Counted from the stretch's first letter, positions 1 through 12,952 are shown. The stretch is 42,832 bases of DNA from Candidatus Neomicrothrix parvicella RN1 (GCA_945898515.1 CAMDIH010000013.1:1-42832); one strand, 5' to 3'. Translations and numbers: made by a program. The notes: generated from the letters alone by a model not told the origin.

Positions 1-152
1 GGCCGCGTCGATCGCCTGCTACGAGGTGCGGCGAGCCGGCTGGACTACTCCCCGCTAGACGGTGGCGCTGATGGGCAGGCCCGATGGCCGGCGACGAGCC
101 GAAGGGCAGACACTGCGAGCGCGGGCCGCCCGCCCCAGTCGTGAGCCCAGCC
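1..152. other. window edge, no gene supported
   Basis: A rightward frame is open from base 2 and stops with TAG at 56-58, giving 18 residues. Another rightward frame is open from base 1 to a TGA at 142-144, giving 47 residues. Either could be the 3' end of a gene converging on priA. Neither residue string resembles a family I recognise, and GC-rich DNA often leaves such frames open. No start codon with a ribosome binding site was seen on the minus strand downstream of priA. Confidence 0.2.
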
Positions 153-1886
153 CTACACCCGGAGCGGGTCGACCTCGATGCGGAGCCGGCCCGGAGGCCG
201 ACGAACGGATCCGAGGGCGTTGCTGAGCGACGCCTGGTCCGGGGCTCGCACCAACCAATGGCCCTCCGCGCTCGCCACCACCTCGACGCCCTCAGGGGTG
301 CCCAGCACCTCCACATAAGCCGCCGCCGCCGCTCCGGATACCTCAGCCAGGGCCGTGAAGGGGGGAAAGCGGAGAAGCTCCCGCCGCCCGCGTTCGGCGT
401 TGCTCACGCCACTGACGTCGGCGCGCACGACGGCCTGGACCACTTCGTGGTCGGGGCTGCGGGTTTGGAGAAGAAGCCGCCCCGACGCCCGATCACCCGC
501 CGGTCCCGACGCCGCCACTACCCGGGCCGCCCGGGCCAGTAGCGCCAGGGCCTGCTCGCTGGCCCGGTAGCGCGGCGCCAGCAGTTCTTGGTCTAGGTCG
601 AGGAAGGCCACGACGTCGGCGCGATCGATGCGCTGGAGCACCGCCTCGGTACCCACCACCACCCTGGTGGCCGGCGCCCCCGCCTCGGAGCGAGCGGTCA
701 ATTCGGTGACCGGCTCCCCCACTAGTGCCTCCAGTTCCTCCCGCACCCGGGTTACCCCCACCCGGGCGTTCCGGAACCGGGCCGCCCCACAGGACAAGCA
801 GATCGGTGGTCGGGCGGCGCCACAGCGGCGGCAGTGCAGCTCACTCTCCGGCTGCTCCACCGCCGCCGCACAGGCATCACAGCGGGCCAGTTCCCCACAG
901 GCCGTGCAGGCCAGCAGGCGCGCCCGACCGGTGCGATTCAGCACGCACAGCACCCGCTGGTCTGAGCGCAGTACTCGCACCAAGGCGTCGGAATAGAGGC
1001 CCTCGCTCCGCGGATCGCCCCGGCGTCGATCCACCACCTCCACCACTGGCCATCCCGCCCGCTCTCGCCGTCGATCAGCGGGCAGCAGGGTGCCCCACGC
1101 CAAGGCCTCGAGGCTGGGACAGGCACTCGTGAGGACACAGGGCACCCCCGCCCGAGCAGCCCGCTCCACCGCCACATCCCGGGCGTGCCAGGTGGGGGCC
1201 TGCTCCTGCTGATGTCCCTCATCATGTTCGTCGAGCACCACCACCGCCGCCAGATCCCCCACCGGGGCCCAGGCCGCCGCCCGCGTCCCCACCACGGTGG
1301 CACCCGCCGCCCCCCGGGCCCAGTCCTGCGGGTGGACCGCCACCGCCACACCGGCGCGGGTGAGGCCATGGGCCACCCGCCGCACCAACGCCTGGCTGGG
1401 GCAGAGCACCAGCGCGTTTCCGCATCCCGCCGCCGCCAGGGCCACGTGCACGAGATTCGTGGCCGGGGGTAGACGCAACACCGACCGTGGGCCCGCTACT
1501 GCTCGCGCCAGGAGGTCATGGCTCGGGGCCGGCCGGGCCGAGGGAGGCGGGAGCGGTAGTGCCGCCACCATTCGCTCCGGACTAGCCGTTTTCAGAAAAG
1601 ATGCCGGACGGCCGGCCCACCGCCATGCCCCCCACTCCGCCAGTTCCAACAGATCAGCGGTGGGACCCAGGCCACTGCGCTTCACCAACGGGTGAAGAAC
1701 CACCCCGGCTGGTGGCTCCACGCCCACCGCCATGACCCAGCCCCCCACTCGGCGGCCATGCAACGCGATGCGGACCATGTCGCCCACGCGCACCTGGTCC
1801 CGAACTGCATCCGGGACCAGGTAGTCGAAGGTCTTGTCGATCGCCGGCACGTCCGGCAGGACGCGAACGACGAGCGGTGACGGCAC
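153..1886 (-). CDS. priA: PriA-like primosomal protein N', helicase-degenerate
   Basis: This 577-residue protein corresponds to the replication-restart factor PriA, which recognises stalled forks. It starts with GTG, whose G is the last base of the metK stop (TAGTG). The frame stays open far upstream, but only inside metK, where its sequence is low-complexity shadow. The N-terminus has the PriA DNA-binding pattern (VLPDVPAIDKTFDYLVP). The helicase region keeps VVVLDEHDEGHQQEQAP and WHARDVA, which match the family's DEEH region. The Walker A site is gone: where GxTGSGKT is expected the sequence reads LRLPPATNLVHVAL. Paired cysteines (CTAC, CDAC, CRRC, CLSC) form the zinc-binding insertion. Loss of helicase motifs is known for actinobacterial PriA, so a non-helicase primosome role is likely. 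The short overlap with metK implies cotranscription. Confidence 0.9.
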   Translation of the reverse strand: MPSPLVVRVLPDVPAIDKTFDYLVPDAVRDQVRVGDMVRIALHGRRVGGWVMAVGVEPPAGVVLHPLVKRSGLGPTADLLELAEWGAWRWAGRPASFLKTASPERMVAALPLPPPSARPAPSHDLLARAVAGPRSVLRLPPATNLVHVALAAAGCGNALVLCPSQALVRRVAHGLTRAGVAVAVHPQDWARGAAGATVVGTRAAAWAPVGDLAAVVVLDEHDEGHQQEQAPTWHARDVAVERAARAGVPCVLTSACPSLEALAWGTLLPADRRRERAGWPVVEVVDRRRGDPRSEGLYSDALVRVLRSDQRVLCVLNRTGRARLLACTACGELARCDACAAAVEQPESELHCRRCGAARPPICLSCGAARFRNARVGVTRVREELEALVGEPVTELTARSEAGAPATRVVVGTEAVLQRIDRADVVAFLDLDQELLAPRYRASEQALALLARAARVVAASGPAGDRASGRLLLQTRSPDHEVVQAVVRADVSGVSNAERGRRELLRFPPFTALAEVSGAAAAAYVEVLGTPEGVEVVASAEGHWLVRAPDQASLSNALGSVRRPPGRLRIEVDPLRV

Positions 1887-3082
1887 TACAAGCCGAGAGC
1901 GGATTTCAGGTCGTCGACCCGGGTGGTCTGCTCCCAGGTGAAATCCTTGTCCGGGCGTCCGAAGTGCCCGTACGCCGCCGTCTTCTGGTAGATCGGCCGG
2001 CGCAGATCGAGATCGCGGATGATGGCGGCCGGTCGCAGGTCGAACACGTCGCGCACGGCCTGGCTGATCTTGGCTTCCTCCACCGTTTCGGTCCCGAAGG
2101 TTTCCACCAGGATCGATACGGGCTGGGCGACACCAATGGCGTAGGCCACCTGCACCTCGCAGCGGTCGGCCGCACCGGCGGCCACCACGTTCTTCGCCAC
2201 CCAACGGGCCGCGTAGGCGGCGGAGCGGTCCACCTTGGAGGGGTCCTTGCCGGAGAACGCGCCGCCGCCGTGGCGAGCCGCGCCCCCGTAGGTGTCCACG
2301 ATGATCTTGCGGCCCGTGAGGCCACAATCGGCGTAGGGGCCACCCAATTCGAAGTTGCCGGTGGGATTCACCAGCACCCGGAAGTCCGAGGTGTCGATGT
2401 TGGTGGGGAGCAACGGCGTGATCACGTGTTCGATGAGATCGGGCTTGATGAGCGTCTCGGCATCGATACCGGGCTGGTGCTGGGTGGAGATGAGCACGGT
2501 GGTGAGGCGCTTGGGCGTGTTGCCCTCGTAGTCCACCGTGACCTGCGTCTTGCCGTCGGGGCGCAGGTAGGGGAGCACACCCGACTTCCGCACGTCGGCC
2601 AGGCGCTCGGCGAGGCGATGGGCCAGCCAAATCGGCAACGGCATGAGGTCTTCGGTCTCTTTCACCGCATACCCGAACATCATGCCCTGGTCGCCGGCGC
2701 CCTGACTGTTGAGGATGTCCTCGCCCGACACGCCGGACCGGGTCTCCAGGGCGGTGTCTACGCCCTGGGCGATGTCGGGCGACTGCGGGTCGATCGAGGT
2801 GATCACGCCACAGGTGTTGCCGTCGTAACCCACCGACTCACGGTCGTAGCCGATGCTCTTGATCGTGTTGCGCACGATGGAGGGGATCTCGACGTAGGCC
2901 GTGGTAGTGATCTCACCGGCCACGATCGCCAATCCGGTGGTGACCATCGTCTCGCAGGCCACCCGGGCCGTCGGGTCCTCGGCCAGGATGGCATCGAGAA
3001 TCGAGTCGGAGATCTGGTCGGCCATTTTGTCGGGGTGGCCCTCGGTCACAGACTCTGAGGTAAAGGTCCACTGGCGGGTCAC
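1886..3082 (-). CDS. metK: S-adenosylmethionine synthetase
   Basis: MetK makes S-adenosylmethionine from ATP and methionine in the cytosol. The 398-residue protein has the usual length. It carries the N-terminal HPDK motif ([16 protein letters not shown]) and both family signatures, [12 protein letters not shown] and the phosphate loop GGGAFSGKD. It starts with GTG, preceded by a strong Shine-Dalgarno sequence (AAGGAG, six bases before the start). The start overlaps the coaBC stop by four bases, and the end overlaps the priA start by one base. No SAM riboswitch is visible; the gene has no leader of its own because it sits directly behind coaBC. Confidence 0.98.
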   Translation of the reverse strand: MTRQWTFTSESVTEGHPDKMADQISDSILDAILAEDPTARVACETMVTTGLAIVAGEITTTAYVEIPSIVRNTIKSIGYDRESVGYDGNTCGVITSIDPQSPDIAQGVDTALETRSGVSGEDILNSQGAGDQGMMFGYAVKETEDLMPLPIWLAHRLAERLADVRKSGVLPYLRPDGKTQVTVDYEGNTPKRLTTVLISTQHQPGIDAETLIKPDLIEHVITPLLPTNIDTSDFRVLVNPTGNFELGGPYADCGLTGRKIIVDTYGGAARHGGGAFSGKDPSKVDRSAAYAARWVAKNVVAAGAADRCEVQVAYAIGVAQPVSILVETFGTETVEEAKISQAVRDVFDLRPAAIIRDLDLRRPIYQKTAAYGHFGRPDKDFTWEQTTRVDDLKSALGL

Positions 3083-4278
3083 GGCTTGCTCCTTAGTGTT
3101 GATACAACGTTGAGAATGGCACGGGCTATGACCCGCTTATCGGCGAAGGGGACATCTTGGACCGATCCATCGGCTCCCAGGATGACCACCTCGTTCGTGT
3201 CGTGCTCGAAACCCACACCCGGGGCCGAGACATCGTTGGCCACGATGAGATCGATGCCCTTACGGCGAAGTTTTTCGGCGGCGTTGGCGCGCAGATCACT
3301 CGTCTCCGCCGCAAACCCCACGATGATCTGACCGGTCCGCCGGTGGGCGGCCAGATCGGCGAGAATATCGGGGGTGGCCTCCAAGGTGATCTCTGGAACA
3401 CCCCCAGATTTCTTGATCTTGTCGGGAGCCACCGCCACCGGGCGAAAGTCTGCCACCGCCGCGGCCATCACGATCACGTCGGCGTGCTCCGCTCGAGTTT
3501 CCAAGGCGTGGGCCATTTCGGCCGCCGTATCCACTCGCACGAGATCGATCTCGGCGGCCGCGGGGGAAGCCGACGTGGTGACGAGGGTGACCTTCGCCCC
3601 CCGGGCGGCTGCCTCGGCGGCGATGGCGTGGCCCTGCTTGCCGGAGGAGCGGTTGCCAATGAAGCGCACGGGGTCGATGGGTTCCCGGGTGCCCCCGGCG
3701 GTGACCACGAGACGAACACCGGTGAGGTCGAGGTGCTCCTCACCGGCTAGGAGTTGCTGCACGGTCGCCACGATGACGGCCGGGTCCGCTAGGCGTCCGG
3801 TGCCCACATCACCGCCAGCCAGGCGACCACTCTCAGGTTCCACCACGTGCACCCCACGAGAGCGCAGGAGGCGAAGGTTGTCGCGCACGGCGGGGTGTTC
3901 CCACATCTCGGTGTGCATGGCCGGGCAGACCAGTACCGGGGCACGAGTGGCCAGCAACACGTTGGTGAGAAGATCCTCGCTGATCCCACCGGCGTACAGG
4001 CCGAGCACGCGAGCGGTGGCCGGTGCCACCAGCACCAAATCGGCGGTCTGACCCAGGTGAGTATGGGGAATCGGATGTCGCTCATCCCACAATCCGGTCC
4101 ACGCCGGTTCGGACCCCAACGCATCGAAGGTGGTGCGTCCGATGAAATGCTGCGAGCCCTCGGTGAGAACCGGGATCACATGGGCGCCCGCGTCGACAAG
4201 ACGCCGACAGACCTCCACCGCCTTGTAAGCGGCGATACCCCCCGACACGCCGAGGACGATGCGTTTGCCCTCGAGCAT
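3079..4278 (-). CDS. coaBC: bifunctional CoaBC (Dfp), coenzyme A biosynthesis
   Basis: This 399-residue bifunctional enzyme makes 4'-phosphopantothenoylcysteine from phosphopantothenate and cysteine, then decarboxylates it. The N-terminal CoaC half has the flavoprotein start [13 protein letters not shown], the catalytic histidine region ([12 protein letters not shown]) and [13 protein letters not shown]. The last is the PAMNxxMW motif with His for Asn, which I recall also from mycobacterial CoaBC. The C-terminal CoaB half has the nucleotide-binding stretch [15 protein letters not shown] and the lysine cluster PDKIKKSGG. It lies 19 bases after rpoZ and overlaps metK by four, consistent with an rpoZ-coaBC-metK-priA transcript. 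Confidence 0.97.
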   Translation of the reverse strand: MLEGKRIVLGVSGGIAAYKAVEVCRRLVDAGAHVIPVLTEGSQHFIGRTTFDALGSEPAWTGLWDERHPIPHTHLGQTADLVLVAPATARVLGLYAGGISEDLLTNVLLATRAPVLVCPAMHTEMWEHPAVRDNLRLLRSRGVHVVEPESGRLAGGDVGTGRLADPAVIVATVQQLLAGEEHLDLTGVRLVVTAGGTREPIDPVRFIGNRSSGKQGHAIAAEAAARGAKVTLVTTSASPAAAEIDLVRVDTAAEMAHALETRAEHADVIVMAAAVADFRPVAVAPDKIKKSGGVPEITLEATPDILADLAAHRRTGQIIVGFAAETSDLRANAAEKLRRKGIDLIVANDVSAPGVGFEHDTNEVVILGADGSVQDVPFADKRVIARAILNVVSTLRSKP

Positions 4279-4297
4279 GAGCTGCGGTGGGAGCGGC

Positions 4298-4600
4298 CTA
4301 CTCAGCCGACTCGGAACCCTCGAGCTCGGCGTCAGGATCGATCTCTTCTTCCGGCTCGGGCCACACCCCGAGGATTTTGTCGGCCTCGATCTCCTCGAAG
4401 GCGATTGAGAGGGACTTGCGGGCCGAGGAGGTGACCTGCGGCGGCACCACCGTTCCGAGGGTCTCGGACAACCGGTTGTAATACGAATTGATCTCCCGCG
4501 CCCGCTTGGCCCCCAGCGTTACCAGGGTGAACTTGGAGCCCGCTCGATCGAGCAGACCTTCGATCGGCGGGTTCATCATCGTGTCGTGGCGCGATGCCAT
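4298..4600 (-). CDS. rpoZ: RNA polymerase omega subunit
   Basis: The 100-residue omega subunit helps assemble and stabilise RNA polymerase. The N-terminal half has the conserved omega pattern (NPPIEGLLDRAGSKFTLVTL, then GAKRAREINSYYN), and the C-terminal tail is acidic (EPEEEIDPDAELEGSE). The ATG is preceded by AGAGGAT at good spacing. The 81-base gap before the upstream kinase gene contains a likely promoter, so rpoZ probably starts its own transcript. Its position ahead of coaBC is conserved in actinobacteria. Confidence 0.96.
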   Translation of the reverse strand: MASRHDTMMNPPIEGLLDRAGSKFTLVTLGAKRAREINSYYNRLSETLGTVVPPQVTSSARKSLSIAFEEIEADKILGVWPEPEEEIDPDAELEGSESAE

Positions 4601-4636
4601 GGCAGATCCTCTTGGTTGAGGGCGGGTGGAGCAAAG

Positions 4637-4642
4637 ATGCTA
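4637..4642 (-). promoter_or_regulatory. -10 element of rpoZ promoter
   Basis: On the minus strand the gap upstream of rpoZ contains TAGCAT, a TANNNT-type -10 hexamer. A start about seven bases downstream would give a leader of roughly 30 nt carrying the rpoZ Shine-Dalgarno sequence. No convincing -35 was seen. Confidence 0.4.
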
Positions 4643-4681
4643 CCAGCGGAGACCGACGGCACCGCCATTATCCAGCGGCCC

Positions 4682-5215
4682 TCAAGGAAAGGCGGCCCGG
4701 GCCTGGGCGATGATCGCCTCGGCCACTACCTCGGGGGCCTCCCGACTGGAGTCGAGTACGAGGTCGTAAATGGACTGATCCAGGAGGTTGATGCCGTAGA
4801 CCGAGTGGTAGCGATGCTGTTCGACGGCGGCTCGCTCCGCGTTGGCGACCAGTGCCTCAGCGACGGTGGTGCCGTCCCGCTCGGCCACTCGGCGGGCCCG
4901 CTCGGTGTCGTCGCAGTGCACCCACACCCGAACCGAAGCCAAACCCGCCTGCTGGGCCAACCATCCAGCCAGGCGGGCCTCAATCACGCAGTCGCCCTGA
5001 CGAGCCCGACTCTCGAGACGATGGTCGAGTTCCCGATCGATCTCGGGATGATCCTGGGCGTACACCCCGAACCCGGCCAGCGACATGCCTGCTTCCGCCG
5101 CCAACTGACGAAAGACCTCTCCCCCCGGTACGCGCTCGACCCCAAGAGCATCCGATACCAAACGGGAAGCCGTAGTGGTGCCGGAGCCTGCCAACCCCGA
5201 AATCGTGATCAGCAC
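4682..5215 (-). CDS. cmk: archaeal-type (d)CMP kinase in the gmk position
   Basis: The 177-residue P-loop kinase matches the archaeal cytidylate kinase family, which phosphorylates CMP or dCMP with ATP. The P-loop is GLAGSGTTT, with Thr in place of the usual Walker Lys; I recall this pattern from archaeal Cmk. It is followed by GGEVFRQLA, GMSLAGFGVYAQDHPEID, a basic RLAGW segment and the C-terminal YGINLLDQSIYDLVLDSS. Guanylate kinase hallmarks (the SRxxRxGE and DYxFV regions) are absent. The start is GTG, 13 bases after the mihF stop, so translation is probably coupled to mihF. In other actinobacteria this slot, between mihF and rpoZ, holds guanylate kinase. CMP kinase fits the pyrimidine context downstream of pyrF. 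The family call is firm; the exact substrate is inferred. Confidence 0.85.
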   Translation of the reverse strand: MLITISGLAGSGTTTASRLVSDALGVERVPGGEVFRQLAAEAGMSLAGFGVYAQDHPEIDRELDHRLESRARQGDCVIEARLAGWLAQQAGLASVRVWVHCDDTERARRVAERDGTTVAEALVANAERAAVEQHRYHSVYGINLLDQSIYDLVLDSSREAPEVVAEAIIAQARAAFP

Positions 5216-5228
5216 CGGCGCCGACGAA

Positions 5229-5543
5229 TCAGCGAAACGCTTCGAGGAGCGCCTTGCGTTGCTGTTGGCCCAGACCCTTGACTCGGCGGGTGTCGGAGAT
5301 TCCGATCTCCTCCATGGTGCGACGAGCTTTTACCTTGCCCACGCCCGGCAACGATTGAATCACCGCCAGCACCTTCATCTTGTCGATGTTGATGTCGCTG
5401 CCGGATCGCTCGAGCAGTTCGGCGAGGGTCAACGACCCCATTTTGAGCATTTCCTTGAGTTCGGCACGAGCCCGGCGGGCCTCGGCTGCTTTCACAAGGG
5501 CCTGGCTTCGTTGCTCGGCGGTCAGAACGGGAGGCTGCGGCAT
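5229..5543 (-). CDS. mihF: actinobacterial integration host factor mIHF
   Basis: This 104-residue basic protein is the actinobacterial integration host factor, a nucleoid-associated DNA-binding protein unrelated in sequence to E. coli IHF. It has the characteristic ARRARAELKEMLK helix, a helix-two-turn-helix region around LPGVGKVKARRTMEEIGI, and the C-terminal RRVKGLGQQQRKALLEAF. Its length matches the short form of the family. It lies 21 bases after pyrF. A TAGGGT -10 element six bases before the ATG, with no Shine-Dalgarno sequence, suggests an additional leaderless transcript. Confidence 0.96.
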   Translation of the reverse strand: MPQPPVLTAEQRSQALVKAAEARRARAELKEMLKMGSLTLAELLERSGSDINIDKMKVLAVIQSLPGVGKVKARRTMEEIGISDTRRVKGLGQQQRKALLEAFR

Positions 5544-5549
5544 GAGGCG

Positions 5550-5555
5550 ACCCTA
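5550..5555 (-). promoter_or_regulatory. leaderless -10 element before mihF
   Basis: TAGGGT on the minus strand ends six bases before the mihF ATG, the spacing expected when transcription begins at the start codon. It lies in the 21-base pyrF-mihF gap, and no Shine-Dalgarno sequence is present. Confidence 0.5.
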
Positions 5556-5564
5556 CTCACAAAC

Positions 5565-6278
5565 TCAGAGCACACACGCGCCCACGGCAGTGGCGATGAC
5601 GGCGGCGGCGGCGGCGGGATCGTCGGAGTGGGTCACGGCGCGCCCGATCACCAGCAGGTCGGCACCAGCGGTGATGGCCTCCTCGGGGGTAGCGGCCCGG
5701 GCCTGATCGTGGCGCGGGGCACCCGCCGGACGGATGCCGGGGACCACGGTCAACAGACGGGGCCCGTACTGCTTTGCCTCGGCCACATCGGAAGCCGCGC
5801 ACACAATGCCACCACAGCCCGACTCCAATGCCGCCTGCACGCGTTTGGGGAGGATGTGGGCTGGGGCATCTCCATCGCTGGTGAGCACCGTCACCGCCAA
5901 CGCCGTCGGGATAGGGAGACCGGCGGCGGCGGCCCCGGAGATAAAGCCCTCCACTCCGGCCTTGAGCATGGTGGTGCCGCCCTGGGCATGGAAGTTGAGG
6001 TATCGGGCGCCGAGCGAGCCGATAACCCGAGCGGCCCGCTCCACGGTGGTAGGGATGTCGTGGAACTTCAGGTCGCAGAACACGTCGTAGCCCATGTCCT
6101 GCAGGGCTCCCATCACGTTGGGACCCGACGCGCTGTACAACTCGAGGCCCACCTTGGCGGTACTAAACCAGGGCTGGAGATCCCGCGCCAGACGCAGCGC
6201 GGCCACGGAGTCGTCGAGGTCGAGCACGAGGGCCAGTCGGGAACGCACTGCTTCGGGGGCGGCGGGCGGAGCGGTCAT
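5565..6278 (-). CDS. pyrF: orotidine 5'-phosphate decarboxylase, type 1
   Basis: PyrF decarboxylates OMP to UMP, the last step of de novo UMP synthesis. The 237-residue protein carries the type 1 active-site motif CDLKFHDIPTTV (the Asp-Lys-Asp array) and the phosphate-binding C-terminal part VVPGIRP ... ADLLVIGRAVT. Actinobacteria such as Mycobacterium mostly use the longer type 2 enzyme, so the type 1 form is unusual for this gene order. The start overlaps the pyrD stop by four bases (ATGA), so it is translated from the pyr operon message. It is the last pyr gene here; pyrE is not in the window. Confidence 0.96.
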   Translation of the reverse strand: MTAPPAAPEAVRSRLALVLDLDDSVAALRLARDLQPWFSTAKVGLELYSASGPNVMGALQDMGYDVFCDLKFHDIPTTVERAARVIGSLGARYLNFHAQGGTTMLKAGVEGFISGAAAAGLPIPTALAVTVLTSDGDAPAHILPKRVQAALESGCGGIVCAASDVAEAKQYGPRLLTVVPGIRPAGAPRHDQARAATPEEAITAGADLLVIGRAVTHSDDPAAAAAVIATAVGACVL

Positions 6279-7224
6279 GGGGTGGTCCTTTCGTGAGCCG
6301 TCCCCACGATGTCACGCATTCGGGTTCGATGCGTGCGATGCGCCCACGCCCGCAACTCGTGCAGTACCCGGGCCGGGGCGCGTGGATCAGCAAAAGTGGC
6401 CGTTCCCACTTGGATTGCACTGGCCCCCGCCAGCAACAACTCGGCCGCCTCCGCGCCGTTACCCACGCCCCCCACGCCCACAATGGCCAGGTCAGGAAGG
6501 GCGGTGTGGACGTCGTGCACAGCTCGCACCGCTACGGGATGAATCGCCGGGCCCGAGAGTCCGCCGCCTCGTGCCCCCGACCCCAGGCGGTAGGCCCCGG
6601 TCTCAGGATCGATCGCCATCCCCAAGACGGTATTTACCAACGTCACGGCTTCCGCACCGGCGGCCTGGGCGGCCGCCGCGATCGGCACGAGATCGGTCAC
6701 GTTGGGGCTGAGTTTGGCCCAGCGCGGTCTTCCGCAGCCGGCGGTGGCGGCCATGGCCTCACCGGTCGCCGTCACCGAATGGGCGAAGAGGTCCCGACCC
6801 GATTCGGTGTTGGGACACGACAGGTTCACCTCCACGGCGATGACCCCGGCGGGAGCCTCGGCCAGTGCGCGCGCCGCCGCTTCGTATTCGGCCACACTGC
6901 GCCCCCAAATGGAAGCCACCACGCGGGCGCCGGTGGCCAACAGAGGGGGCAAGTCACGAAGCAGCCAGGCCTCCACCCCCGGACCCTGCAGACCCACGCT
7001 GTTGATCATCCCCCCGGTTGTCCCATGGACCCGCAACGGCGGATTGCCGGCCCATGCCTGCGGTGAGAGCGACTTCACCACCACGGCCCCGAGCGCACCC
7101 AAATCGAGGTAGGGGGCCAACTCGGCGCCATGTCCCGCCGTGCCCGACGCGGTGAGGACCGGATTGGGCAGGGCCACCGAGCCCACCATCGTGGACAGAT
7201 CCACCTCTGGGAAGCGGGACGACT

Positions 7225-7228
<4 letters not shown>
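6275..7228 (-). CDS. pyrD: dihydroorotate dehydrogenase, class 1B-like
   Basis: PyrD oxidises dihydroorotate to orotate using FMN. The ATG at 7228 overlaps the carB stop (ATGA) and gives 317 residues; upstream extension lies inside carB and is not protein-like. Class 1 features are [23 protein letters not shown] and [15 protein letters not shown], whose Cys is the class 1 catalytic base. The C-terminus holds FMN phosphate contacts ([20 protein letters not shown]). The pattern resembles class 1B rather than the quinone-linked class 2 enzyme common in actinobacteria. Class 1B enzymes normally pair with the FAD/iron-sulfur subunit PyrK, but no pyrK is present in this operon. The electron acceptor is therefore unclear. 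Confidence 0.93.
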
Positions 7229-10538
<3,310 letters not shown>

Positions 10539-10539
<1 letters not shown>

Positions 10540-11672
10540 CAGGCCACGCCCTGTTCGGCCACCGGGAGGCCCGCGGGGGCGCAGCGGGGTTGCGTCACAC
10601 CCAGCATGGTGGCGAACTGTTCGAACAAATAGACGCTGTCATGGGGGCCGGGGGCGGCCTCGGGGTGGTGTTGCACGCTGAAGGCAGGCGCGTCGAGTAC
10701 CCGTAGGCCTTCACATACGCCGTCGTTGAGGTTGACGTGGCTCATCTCCGCCCGCCCCGCGAGGCTGTCGGCATCCACCGCGAAGTTGTGGTTCTGACTG
10801 GTGATCTCGATGCGCCCGGTGGCGAGGTTCCGCACCGGGTGGTTGCCCCCGTGATGCCCGAAGGGCAGTTTCACCGTGTCGGCCCCGAGCGCCCGGCCCA
10901 GGAGTTGATGCCCGAGACAGATGCCGAAGATCGGCACCTGCCCCAGGAGCGCGGCAATGGCATCGCTGGCGTAGGGCACCGCGGCGGGGTCGCCCGGACC
11001 ATTGGAGAGAAACACTCCTGCCGGTTGTCGCGCCAGGGTGTCGCTGGCCGAGGTACCCGCCGGCACCACTTCCACGTCGAACCACGAGGCCAGGTGGCGC
11101 AGGATCGTGCGCTTGATGCCGAAGTCGTAGGCCACCACCAGGGGCCGCTGGCCGTCGGCCAGGCGATAGGCCTCCGGGGTGGTGACCTGCGCCACGAGGT
11201 CCACGCCGTGGGTGCCGGGCTCGGCCCGGGCGGCGGCGAGCAGGGATGCTTCGTCGTGGCGGTCGAGGGGGCCGAAGGCGCCGGGGATGGCCCCTACTTG
11301 GCGGATGCGACGGGTCAACTTGCGGGTGTCGATACCGGCGATACCCGGGATGGAGTACGCCCGCAACTGGGCGTCAAGGTCGGCCTCGCTGCGCCAACTC
11401 GAACGACGGCGAGCCAGGTCCCGCACCACCACCCCCCGACAGAACGGTCGGCGGCTTTCGAAGTCGGCCAGGTTCACGCCGTAGTTACCAATGTGGGGGT
11501 AGGTGAAGGTGATGATCTGACCGGCGTACGACGGATCGGTGACCACCTCCTGGTAGCCGGAGAGCACCGTGTTGAAGACCACCTCCCCCGCCGCCAGGCC
11601 ATCGGCGCCGATGGCCTCACCCTCGAAGGTGGTGCCATCGGCCAAAACCAGCAACGCATCACGCACGCTCAT
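10539..11672 (-). CDS. carA: carbamoyl phosphate synthase small subunit
   Basis: CarA is the glutaminase subunit that releases ammonia from glutamine and channels it to CarB. The 377-residue protein has the N-terminal CarA domain ([26 protein letters not shown]) and a class I glutamine amidotransferase domain. The nucleophile Cys is in [11 protein letters not shown], and the catalytic His is in [11 protein letters not shown]. The ATG overlaps the pyrC stop by four bases and the TGA overlaps the carB ATG by one, so the two subunits are translated together. Confidence 0.98.
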
Positions 11673-12952
11673 CGTTGGGCCTCTCCGTTGATCACTACGG
11701 GCTCTCCGCAGAGCAGGGTGTGGCGCACCTTGCCGGTAAGGGTGCGGCCGGCATAGGGGGTGTTGCGACTCCGACTGGCGAACGCGTCAGGATCCACGAT
11801 CCAGGTGGCCGTGGGATCGATCACGGTGAGGTGGCCCGGGTTTCCCGGCGCCACCGGGAGCCCGTGAATGTGGTCTACCCCGAGGATTCGGGCGGGTTGC
11901 CATGACAGCAAGGCGAGCACCGCGGCGATGGGTAGGTCGAGTTCGGTGAGGGCCAGAGCCAGGGCGGTCTCGAGGCCAAGCATTCCCGGCGGCGCCGCGT
12001 CGAAGGCCGCTTCTTTTGCCTCCTGCGTGTGCGGGGCGTGGTCGGTGGCGATGCAGTCGATGACCCCAGTCGTCAGGCCGGCTCGCACCGCCGCTACGTC
12101 GGCTTCGGTGCGTAGCGGTGGGTTCACTTTGAACACCGGGTCGTAGCCCGCACACTCGGCATGGGTGAGGGTGAAGTGATGGGTGGTGGCCTCGCAGGTC
12201 ACCGGCAGACCCGATGCTTTGGCAGCCTGCACCATGGCGATCGACCCGGCGGTGGACAGGTGCTGGAAGTGCACGCGGGTGCCGGTGAGCCGGGCCAGGG
12301 CCAGATCCCGCATGACCATCAGTTCCTCCGCTTCGGAGGGCTGGCCTGGGATACCAAGGCGGGCGGACCATTCGCCTTCGTGCATGTGCCCGCCAGCGGC
12401 CAGGACGGGATCCTCACAGTGCTGGGCGAGGATCACGCCGGTGGGTAGGCCGCTGGCGTATTCCATGGCCCGGCGCATGAGGCGGGTATCAGCCACCCCG
12501 GCCCCGTCGTCGGTGAAGAAGCGCACGCCGAGGGCGGCCATCTCCCCGAGAGGGGCGAGTTGTTCGCCGCCGCGTCCCACGGTGATCGCCCCGGAGGTGC
12601 GCACGTCGCAGGGGGCGGCCCGTCCCAGTTCGAGTACTTCGCGCACGATCCCGGCATGGTCGATCGCCGGAATGGTGTTGGGCATAGCCAGGATGCACGT
12701 GTAGCCGCCGAGGGCCGCCGCGCGGGCCCCGGTTTCGATGGTCTCGGCCTCTTCCTGACCGGGTTGGCGCAGATGGCTGTGGAGGTCCACCAGGCCGGGG
12801 CTCACCACGCATCCCGCTGCGTCGAGGACGGTGTCGCCCGGTAGATCGGAACCCACCGCCGCGATCAGGCCGTCTTCCCCGATCACCACATCGGCCGGGC
12901 GTTCCCCGGTGGCATCGATGACCCGGCCGCCTTTGATCACGATCGTTCCCAT
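11669..12952 (-). CDS. pyrC: dihydroorotase
   Basis: PyrC cyclises carbamoyl aspartate to dihydroorotate. The 427-residue amidohydrolase has the metal-binding [10 protein letters not shown] near residue 55, then [22 protein letters not shown] and the late catalytic Asp in IATDHAPHT. This set marks an active zinc enzyme rather than the inactive homologue known from some pyrB clusters. The ATG overlaps the pyrB stop by one base (TGATG), and the end overlaps carA by four. Confidence 0.97.
   Translation of the reverse strand: MGTIVIKGGRVIDATGERPADVVIGEDGLIAAVGSDLPGDTVLDAAGCVVSPGLVDLHSHLRQPGQEEAETIETGARAAALGGYTCILAMPNTIPAIDHAGIVREVLELGRAAPCDVRTSGAITVGRGGEQLAPLGEMAALGVRFFTDDGAGVADTRLMRRAMEYASGLPTGVILAQHCEDPVLAAGGHMHEGEWSARLGIPGQPSEAEELMVMRDLALARLTGTRVHFQHLSTAGSIAMVQAAKASGLPVTCEATTHHFTLTHAECAGYDPVFKVNPPLRTEADVAAVRAGLTTGVIDCIATDHAPHTQEAKEAAFDAAPPGMLGLETALALALTELDLPIAAVLALLSWQPARILGVDHIHGLPVAPGNPGHLTVIDPTATWIVDPDAFASRSRNTPYAGRTLTGKVRHTLLCGEPVVINGEAQR

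Noticed and set aside
1887-2630. N-terminal extension of priA into metK
   Set aside because: The extra residues are Arg/Pro/Gly-rich shadow of metK; PriA homology begins at the GTG at 1886.
1877-3058. Long rightward open frame opposite metK (393 codons)
   Set aside because: It mirrors metK in antisense; MetK is unmistakable, and the frame's residues (repeated His, Gly, Val) are typical of GC-rich antisense shadows.
3083-3110. SAM riboswitch upstream of metK
   Set aside because: metK overlaps the coaBC stop, so there is no leader long enough for a riboswitch.
5175-6296. Rightward open frame opposite mihF and pyrF (373 codons)
   Set aside because: It spans two well-supported leftward genes in antisense and shows no domain.
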